Of a stretch of 10,593 nucleotides of DNA, positions 6,012-10,593 are shown in pieces; position 1 is the first letter of the stretch, and every line of letters starts with the position of its first letter. This DNA is from Bog-793 sp050014835 (GTDB lineage Bacteria > Actinomycetota > Acidimicrobiia > Acidimicrobiales > Bog-793). A program made the position numbers and the translations under genes. Under the pieces are notes generated by a model that saw only the letters and a list, made by a program, of their open reading frames with translations, ran no database searches and was not told where the DNA came from. The DNA is taken from positions 1-10,593 of the forward strand of contig JBEKCO010000056.1 of the NCBI GenBank assembly GCA_050014835.1, written 5' to 3'.

Positions 6012-8423
6012 TTAGGGCGTCGTGTCGACCTCGGCCTGCTCCGGCCCGGCGATGAGCTCGTAGACCGGGTTCAAGATCGCCAGCTGGCCCTGCCAGGCGC
6101 CGACCATCCCGCGGGCGACGAGGCGCGCCCCCTGCTGGACGCCGGGGATGTGCCGGCGCCCCTGGAACACGAGCAGGATCGCCCCCGTCGAGTCCACGAG
6201 CGTGCACTCGAGATTCGCCGTCGCGCCGCCGGCGGGGACGCGAACGGACCGGATGCGACCGGCGACGCGCACCCGGTCCCGCCATTGCACCTCGACGATC
6301 GGCGTCGTGCCGGAGATCTTCGACGTCTCCCCGTCCCCCTCGCGCACGACGGGGCGCGTGCGGTGGGTCCCCGTCCGCTCGAGGAGCGCGATCGCCCGGT
6401 GCTGGGCGGGGGCGCTCGAAAGCTGGAACGGGACGATCGTCGCGTTGGCGTGGGGCAGCTGCGACACCGCCGCCGCGATCCGGTCGGCGGTGCGGTCGTG
6501 GAGGATCCGCTGCCAGGCTGTTTTGAAGGCGCGTCGCGGCATGACGACCGACAGTTCCGTGTCGCCCCGGGCGAGGACTTGCGCGGCGAGCTCGAGGGCG
6601 GCACGCGCGAGGCGGCGGTCCGGGCAGTCGACGATGTCGAGCGGCAGCCGCGAGAGCCCGAGCCGGCTCCACTCGGCCTCCAGCCTCGCGGCATCCCGCG
6701 GGTCGACCGCGAAGTGCACCGCCCGCAGCTCGTCCGGGTTGAGCGTGCGCGCGTACTGCACGGCGCGAGCCGCGGCGAGATCGAGACGGTCGACGAGGAT
6801 GAGGACGACGTGGCGGCGCAGGACGGGCGCCTCGCAGGCCTGCGCCGCGCCAACCTCGAGCTCCTCGGACTCCGTCGTGTACTGGCGGTGGAGCCGGAGC
6901 AGGACGACGTAGAGCAGCGGGCCGAGGACGACGACGAGCCAGGCGCCCTCGGTGAACTTGAACACGGCGAAGATGAGGACGACGATCGCGGAGAGCACGG
7001 CGGCGAAGCCGTTGATCACCTGGCGGTACTTCCAGCCCGACTCGTGCAGCGTGCGGTGGTGCTTCACCATCCCGGCCCCCGCCATGGCAAACCCGGTGAA
7101 CACGCCGATCGCGTAGAGCGCGATGAGGCTCGTGAGGTTGGCACCGGTGCCGACGACGAGGGCGATGCCCACGACGGCGAGGACGATGATGCCGTTGGAG
7201 AACGCCAGCCGGTGGCCGCGCCGGGTCAGCTGGCGGGGCAGGAACGAATCCCCGGCGACGAAGCTCGCGAGGTAGGGGAAGCCGTTGAAGCTCGTGTTGC
7301 CCCCGGTGAAAAGGATCAGCATCGTCGCGATGACGACGAGGTCTTTGAGGGCGAGCCCGATGCCGTGCGTCCCGAGCGCCCACGCCGCCACCTGCGAGAT
7401 GACCGTCGGAGAGCCCGCCGAGTACGGAGAGGCGTGCGACCAGTGGGCGAGCAGCGTCACGCCGAGGACGAGGAACCCGAGCACGCAGCTCATGATGACG
7501 AGGGTGATCCGGCCGTTGCGGGCCTCGGGCCGCTTGAAGGCCCCGACGGAGTTCGAGATCGCCTCGAGGCCGGTGAGCGACGATCCGCCGTTCGCGACAC
7601 CCCGCAGGATCACGGTGATCGCGGCGAAGGCGACGAGCCCGCTGTGCTGTCCGAAGGGCAGCATTCCCGCCTGGCGGGAGATCTGCGCCGGCACGTCGCC
7701 GATCGCCTCGCGGACCAGCCCGACGACGACGGTCGAGCCGAGCCCGAGGATGAACAGGTACGTGGGGAGGGCGAACGTCTTCGCGCCCTCGCGGATGCCG
7801 CGCAGGTTCCCGTAGCAAAGGAAGACGATCACGGCGACCGTGATCGGCACGGTGTAGGGCACGAGCGGCGGGACGAGCGAGGTGAGCGAGTCGGTGCCGG
7901 CCGTGCACTGCACGGCGACGGTGACCGTGTAGTCGATGAGCAGGGCGACCGCCGCCACCTGGGCGGTGCGCGGCCCGAAGTTGTCCCGCGCTACGACGTA
8001 CGAGCCCCCGGCCTTCGTGTAGGCCTTGATCACCTCGAGGTACGACAGGGTGACGAAGACGAGGATCCCCAGGATGACGAACGTCACGGGGATGAGAAGG
8101 GCGAACGCGGCGACGCCGAACCACGGGACGAGCTGGGTGAGCATCTCCTCCGTGCCGTAGGCGGAGGACGAGATCATGTCGGGCGCGAGGACGCCGAGAC
8201 CGGCGATCTTGCCCAGCCGTTCGACGGTCTGGCGCTCGGTGGCGAGCGGCGGGCCGAGCAGGACGTTCTTCAGCCGGTAGCGGAACGTCTCCGGGAGAGC
8301 TGCGATGTCGGGGCCCGGCAGCGCGTCCGGGGCGAACGGCCGATCCTCTTTCGCCGGTTCGGGGGGCGAGACCGGCCCCGTCCGGGCGGGAGCTCCCCGC
8401 GGCATCCGTTCCACGGGCCTCAC
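6012..8423 (-). CDS. KimA-like APC/KUP-superfamily potassium permease with C-terminal OB-fold
   Basis: This large inner-membrane protein (803 residues from GTG 8423) is probably an H+-coupled K+ importer. It has a Pro/Ala-rich cytoplasmic N-terminus (1-50); about 12 helices (75-510); a cytoplasmic alpha/beta domain (537-668, HVVLILVDRL... to VPFQL) like the KimA C-terminal domain; and an extra OB-fold (about 707-792, VEVQWRDRVRVAGRIRSV to LAILNPVYEL) not found in B. subtilis KimA. Aligned from memory, KimA K+-site residues D36, Y43, D117, T121, T230, E233 and Y377 correspond to D82, Y89, D164, T168, T284, E287 and Y437, all kept; S125 becomes Q172. Shared strings include SSAYGTEE, LTGLEAISN, FSNGII and LYAIGVF. 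The start is uncertain: GTG 8414 (after GGTGAGG) and ATG 8405 are in-frame alternatives. Two RCK genes follow 104 bases later. An amino-acid permease is the main alternative, but KimA similarity runs the whole length. Confidence 0.85.
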   Translation of the reverse strand: MRPVERMPRGAPARTGPVSPPEPAKEDRPFAPDALPGPDIAALPETFRYRLKNVLLGPPLATERQTVERLGKIAGLGVLAPDMISSSAYGTEEMLTQLVPWFGVAAFALLIPVTFVILGILVFVTLSYLEVIKAYTKAGGSYVVARDNFGPRTAQVAAVALLIDYTVTVAVQCTAGTDSLTSLVPPLVPYTVPITVAVIVFLCYGNLRGIREGAKTFALPTYLFILGLGSTVVVGLVREAIGDVPAQISRQAGMLPFGQHSGLVAFAAITVILRGVANGGSSLTGLEAISNSVGAFKRPEARNGRITLVIMSCVLGFLVLGVTLLAHWSHASPYSAGSPTVISQVAAWALGTHGIGLALKDLVVIATMLILFTGGNTSFNGFPYLASFVAGDSFLPRQLTRRGHRLAFSNGIIVLAVVGIALVVGTGANLTSLIALYAIGVFTGFAMAGAGMVKHHRTLHESGWKYRQVINGFAAVLSAIVVLIFAVFKFTEGAWLVVVLGPLLYVVLLRLHRQYTTESEELEVGAAQACEAPVLRRHVVLILVDRLDLAAARAVQYARTLNPDELRAVHFAVDPRDAARLEAEWSRLGLSRLPLDIVDCPDRRLARAALELAAQVLARGDTELSVVMPRRAFKTAWQRILHDRTADRIAAAVSQLPHANATIVPFQLSSAPAQHRAIALLERTGTHRTRPVVREGDGETSKISGTTPIVEVQWRDRVRVAGRIRSVRVPAGGATANLECTLVDSTGAILLVFQGRRHIPGVQQGARLVARGMVGAWQGQLAILNPVYELIAGPEQAEVDTTP

Positions 8424-8486
8424 CTAACCACACATCCGTGGTCGAAAGCGACGGACGCGCCGAGCGCCGCGCCACCTGGCGACGCT

Positions 8487-8509
8487 GATCCGGCCCGCGG
8501 CACCGGATC
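8487..8509 (-). terminator. Hairpin after the MFS gene
   Basis: GATCCGG (8487-8493) and CCGGATC (8503-8509) form a perfect 7-bp stem with a 9-base loop, 21 bases beyond the MFS stop and 64 bases before the KimA-like start. No T-run follows on the minus strand, so it resembles the T-poor terminators proposed for high-GC bacteria rather than a classical one. Confidence 0.38.
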
Positions 8510-8530
8510 CGTCCTTGTCGCCCGGGTCAC

Positions 8531-10081
8531 CTACCCGTCGCCATCGTCGAGGTTCGTGCCGCCCGCCCGAGCCCGCTCCGGTCCCTGGCGAACGGCCGAC
8601 GCCCCGGGGTCGATCGGCCCCGCCATGGTCGGCTTCTGGGCGCCGAGGGCGCGGGTCGCGGAAAGCAACGCGGCGAGGGCCATGAACCCGATCGAGGAGA
8701 AGAACGCGGCGTGCAAACCCGTCGTGAACGCCGATCCCAGCTGGCGGGACAGGCTCGTCGTGCCGACGAAGATCGCGAATGCGAGCTGACGGGAGATCGA
8801 GCGCGCGGCCACGAGGACCGCGACCGAGAACGAGAACACCATTCCGATGTTGGCGAACGTGCGCAGCAACCCCGAGGCGATCCCGAAATCCCTGCCCGGA
8901 GCCACCTTCATCACCGCCGAGTTGTTCGCCGGCATGAACGCGCCGGCCCCGAGCCCGTTCAGCACCGCCGCGACGGTGACCACCGCGAGCGGAGTCGTGC
9001 TGGTGAGCTGGGAGTAAACGCCCAGCGCGAGCACTTCGATGCCGAGGCCGATCGTCGCCGGCCAGACCGCGCCGAACCGGTCGGCGAGCCGGCCGCAGAT
9101 GGGCCCGATGATGCCGCCTACGAGGTACCCGGGGATAAGGAGCAACGACGCGTCGAGCGGCGTGAGGTGACGAACGCCCTGGAGGTACATGAGGACCAGG
9201 AACAGCACGGCGAAGTTCGCGAGGCCCTGGAACAGCGCGGCGAGAAGCGTGGGGGCGAACGTCGGGATCCGGAAGAGCCGCAGGTTGACCATCGGTGCGT
9301 CGCGGTGGTGCTCGGCGATCACGAAGACGACCAGAACGACGACACCGCCCACGAGGGTGGCGAGCAGCGGGCCCGAGAGTTTCGACGTCGCGAGTTTCGT
9401 CATCGCCCAGAGCACGCCGAAAAGTCCCGCGCCGAGAAGACCCATCCCGACCAGGTCGAGACGCTGCCGCTGACGCGGGCTGCGGTCGCGGAGAACCTTG
9501 AGCGCGAGCGCCAGGGCCAGCAGGCCCGTGGGGACGTTGATCCAGAAGATCCACCGCCACGACGCGTACGTAATGATCAAACCGCCGATCAGGATGCCGA
9601 GGATGGCTCCCACGTTCCAGCCGATTGCGTTGTATCCGAAGGCTTTCCCCCGCTGTTGCTTGGGAAAGGCGTCGGCCAAGACCGCACCGCTGTTCGCCGT
9701 GAGGAACGCCCCGCCGACACCCTGGACGATGCGGAAGACGATGATCGTCGTCTCGCTCGTCGCCGTCGCGCACAGGGCCGACCCGACGATGAAGACCGCG
9801 AAACCGAGCTCGTACATACGCGATCGGCCGAACATGTCGCCGAGGCGGCCAACCTGAGTCGCCAGGATCGTGACGACGAGGATGTAGGCAACGATCACCC
9901 ACACGACTGCGGAGAGCGCGATGTGCAACGACCGTTCCATCGCCGGAAGCGCCAGAACGACGATCGTCGTGTCAACAGCGGCCATCAAGACACCGACAAC
10001 GACAACAAGGAGGATGAGGGCGCGCCGGCGGTCGGTCAGCCCGACTTCGGGACCGGTTTCGGCGCCCGCTGGCCGGAGCAT
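8531..10081 (-). CDS. DHA2-type MFS efflux transporter (14 TM)
   Basis: This inner-membrane proton-driven exporter, probably of drugs or other lipophilic compounds, has 516 residues from ATG 10081 and about 14 hydrophobic helices, the DHA2 (EmrB/QacA) length and topology. Diagnostic motifs are D37 in VDTTIVVLALPAM (helix 1), motif A GRLGDMFGRS (78-87), motif B FRIVQGVGGA (R117), the glycine-rich helix 5 region near GAILGILIGG, and WRWIFWINVP (175-184). A second motif-A-like loop, GRLADRFGAV, occurs in the C-terminal half. The frame stays open to GTG 10219, but the added 46 residues are charged, match nothing, have weaker GC3 and contain the 10165-10180 palindrome. ATG 10081 with GGGAG 12 bases upstream is therefore preferred, though that ribosome site is distant. 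No TetR/MarR regulator gene is adjacent in the window. Substrate unknown. Confidence 0.9.
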   Translation of the reverse strand: MLRPAGAETGPEVGLTDRRRALILLVVVVGVLMAAVDTTIVVLALPAMERSLHIALSAVVWVIVAYILVVTILATQVGRLGDMFGRSRMYELGFAVFIVGSALCATATSETTIIVFRIVQGVGGAFLTANSGAVLADAFPKQQRGKAFGYNAIGWNVGAILGILIGGLIITYASWRWIFWINVPTGLLALALALKVLRDRSPRQRQRLDLVGMGLLGAGLFGVLWAMTKLATSKLSGPLLATLVGGVVVLVVFVIAEHHRDAPMVNLRLFRIPTFAPTLLAALFQGLANFAVLFLVLMYLQGVRHLTPLDASLLLIPGYLVGGIIGPICGRLADRFGAVWPATIGLGIEVLALGVYSQLTSTTPLAVVTVAAVLNGLGAGAFMPANNSAVMKVAPGRDFGIASGLLRTFANIGMVFSFSVAVLVAARSISRQLAFAIFVGTTSLSRQLGSAFTTGLHAAFFSSIGFMALAALLSATRALGAQKPTMAGPIDPGASAVRQGPERARAGGTNLDDGDG

Positions 10082-10164
10082 GCCACCAGCTTGCTCCCGT
10101 TCCCCACCTTGCTCATCGCCGACGTTCCGTGGCGCCCCGGCGTCAAGCTCGTCTCCGGCGATCT

Positions 10165-10180
10165 CCCGGACACGTCCGGG
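10165..10180. promoter_or_regulatory. 16-base palindrome in the MFS leader, candidate operator
   Basis: CCCGGACACGTCCGGG has 7-bp perfect arms (10165-10171 and 10174-10180) around AC. It lies 84 bases upstream of ATG 10081 and about 55 bases downstream of the proposed transcription start. Position and symmetry suit an operator for a TetR- or MarR-like dimer, as is usual for DHA2 pumps; as RNA it would make a tight hairpin in the leader. Confidence 0.4.
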
Positions 10181-10242
10181 CCGTCTCGTCTCACCTTTCC
10201 CGCCTCTTCGCACCAGCACAGTCTGTGGCAGGAACGGCCGAT

Positions 10243-10272
10243 CGCATAGGGGGAAAGTCGTGGGAGTGGCAA
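10243..10272 (-). promoter_or_regulatory. Candidate sigma-70-type promoter for the MFS gene
   Basis: On the minus strand, TTGCCA (10272-10267; 5 of 6 to TTGACA) is followed after 18 bases by TATGCG (10248-10243; 3 of 6 to TATAAT, with the key TA present). Transcription would start near 10236, giving a leader of about 155 bases before ATG 10081. Confidence 0.33.
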
Positions 10273-10353
10273 ACCACGTCGCCAGGGGACAAGGTCCTGG
10301 ACGACCATCTCACGCCACAAATCTGGGGCCCGACGACTCGCCAGAGTGTGCAA

Positions 10354-10371
10354 CGCGGCGCAAGCACCGCG
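10354..10371 (-). terminator. CUUG-loop hairpin after the EAL gene
   Basis: The minus strand reads CGCGGTG, CTTG, CGCCGCG: a 7-bp stem with one G-U pair and a CUUG tetraloop, a known extra-stable loop. It begins 35 bases after the EAL-protein stop. Only TT follows, so it is a T-poor terminator candidate or an mRNA 3'-end stabiliser. Confidence 0.38.
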
Positions 10372-10405
10372 GCGCCACGCCGGATGTGGCCGGCGAGGGC
10401 GCTCC

Positions 10406-10593
10406 CTACCCGGGGTGCGGTGTCCCGCCGCGCCGGTACGCGGCGATCGCGTCGGCCGGGAGCGGGCGGGCGAACAGGAAGCCCTGGGCGGTGTCGCACT
10501 CGAGCTCGGTGAGCTCGTCGAGCTGCTCGCTCGTCGCGATCCCCTCGCCGACGACCGTCATCCCGAGGGCGTGGGACATCGCCGTGATGGCGG
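10406..10593 (-). CDS. EAL-domain protein (cyclic-di-GMP phosphodiesterase type), C-terminal end only
   Basis: The minus-strand frame is open from the right edge to TAG at 10406-10408 and gives 61 residues of an EAL domain end: AITAMSHALGMTVVGEGIAT, then SEQLDELTELECDTAQGF and LFARPLPADAI. These match the last helix and strands of EAL domains, with the usual pattern (VVAEGVET, L..L.CD..QGY.F..P). EAL domains cut c-di-GMP to pGpG when the catalytic residues are intact; those in the earlier part (EAL, DDFGTG, K) lie outside the window, so activity cannot be judged. The first Glu of EGVET is kept, but the second is Ala here (EGIAT). The gene is followed by a hairpin and probably ends its own transcript. 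Whether GGDEF, PAS or membrane domains precede it is unknown. Confidence 0.85.
   Translation of the reverse strand, partial: AITAMSHALGMTVVGEGIATSEQLDELTELECDTAQGFLFARPLPADAIAAYRRGGTPHPG

Larger units (their letters stand above)
10082..10405. other. 324-base non-coding gap between EAL gene and MFS gene
   Basis: If the MFS gene starts at ATG 10081, this is the longest gap in the window. Read on the minus strand it holds, in order, a CUUG-loop hairpin after the EAL stop, a promoter candidate (10243-10272), and a perfect 16-base palindrome in the leader (10165-10180). The short open frames here on either strand have no recognisable product. Confidence 0.5.

Noticed and set aside
8422..8427. TTAGGT as a leaderless -10 box for the KimA-like gene
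   Set aside because: It overlaps GTG 8423 and is off the TAnnnT consensus. It could fit GTG 8414 with 7-base spacing, but GGTGAGG there reads equally well as a ribosome site, so no call was made.
5218..8475. A single 1085-residue minus-strand protein joining upstream sequence to the first RCK domain
   Set aside because: Only the last 229 residues (from GTG 5907) have homology; the rest is the permease read in the wrong frame.
8424..8530. c-di-AMP (ydaO/kimA-type) riboswitch before the KimA-like gene
   Set aside because: B. subtilis kimA has one, but the gap here is 107 bases, partly taken by the MFS hairpin, and I see none of the conserved riboswitch core.
6150..8789. Very long plus-strand open frame (879 codons) opposite the permease
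   Set aside because: Its product is a low-complexity, Arg/Asp/Glu/Gly-rich string with no domain, the typical antisense shadow of a GC3-rich gene. The minus-strand frame is a clear membrane transporter.
10082..10219. 46-residue N-terminal extension of the MFS protein (start GTG 10219)
   Set aside because: It is charged, unlike family members, weaker in GC3, and contains a perfect palindrome. It is kept only as an alternative start.
8711..10249. Plus-strand open frame of 512 codons opposite the MFS gene
   Set aside because: The translation is highly charged and repetitive in composition with no recognisable fold; the MFS motifs on the other strand explain the DNA.

Overview
The window is high-GC DNA (roughly 70% by eye) with strong G/C preference at third codon positions, many GTG starts and 4-base GTGA stop/start overlaps. 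With a GlnII-type glutamine synthetase, TAnnnT boxes placed 7-8 bases before GTG starts, and a KimA-like permease next to two TrkA-type proteins, this points to an actinobacterium or a close relative in the Actinomycetota. No rRNA or marker gene is present, so the class is not decided. I see no mobile element, CRISPR array, tRNA or phage gene. The window looks like ordinary chromosome.

Layout. Positions 1-3974 read on the plus strand: the 3' end of a type II glutamine synthetase; a BioY biotin transporter with its own promoter candidate and a convincing intrinsic terminator; and a three-gene ABC-2 exporter (one ATPase and two different permeases, tightly coupled). From 3996 to the right edge everything reads on the minus strand. 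In transcription order, right to left, these are: the 3' end of an EAL-domain protein, a DHA2-type 14-TM MFS efflux pump, a large KimA-like potassium permease with an OB-fold fused to its C-terminus, two TrkA/RCK proteins overlapping by 4 bases, and a small secreted chagasin-like (I42) protein. The two transcription directions converge at 3975-3995.

How the genes work together. The plus-strand ABC genes almost certainly build one exporter, with the two permeases as the two halves of the membrane channel. The most interesting block is 4559-8423. The APC/KUP-superfamily permease keeps seven of the eight residues I recall as lining the K+ sites of Bacillus subtilis KimA. It is followed by two complete RCK (TrkA_N + TrkA_C) proteins, with no TrkH or KtrB channel subunit in view. 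The simplest inference is a potassium uptake system in which a nucleotide-sensing RCK pair controls a KimA-type transporter. The fused C-terminal OB-fold is an added, unexplained module. As I recall, Mycobacterium tuberculosis has a related permease, ceoB, ceoC and a separate OB-fold protein close together (Rv2690c-Rv2694c region), so this window would join two members of that neighbourhood in one chain.

Intergenic spaces are short. The largest is 10082-10405, which holds a promoter candidate, a perfect 16-base palindrome and a CUUG-loop hairpin.
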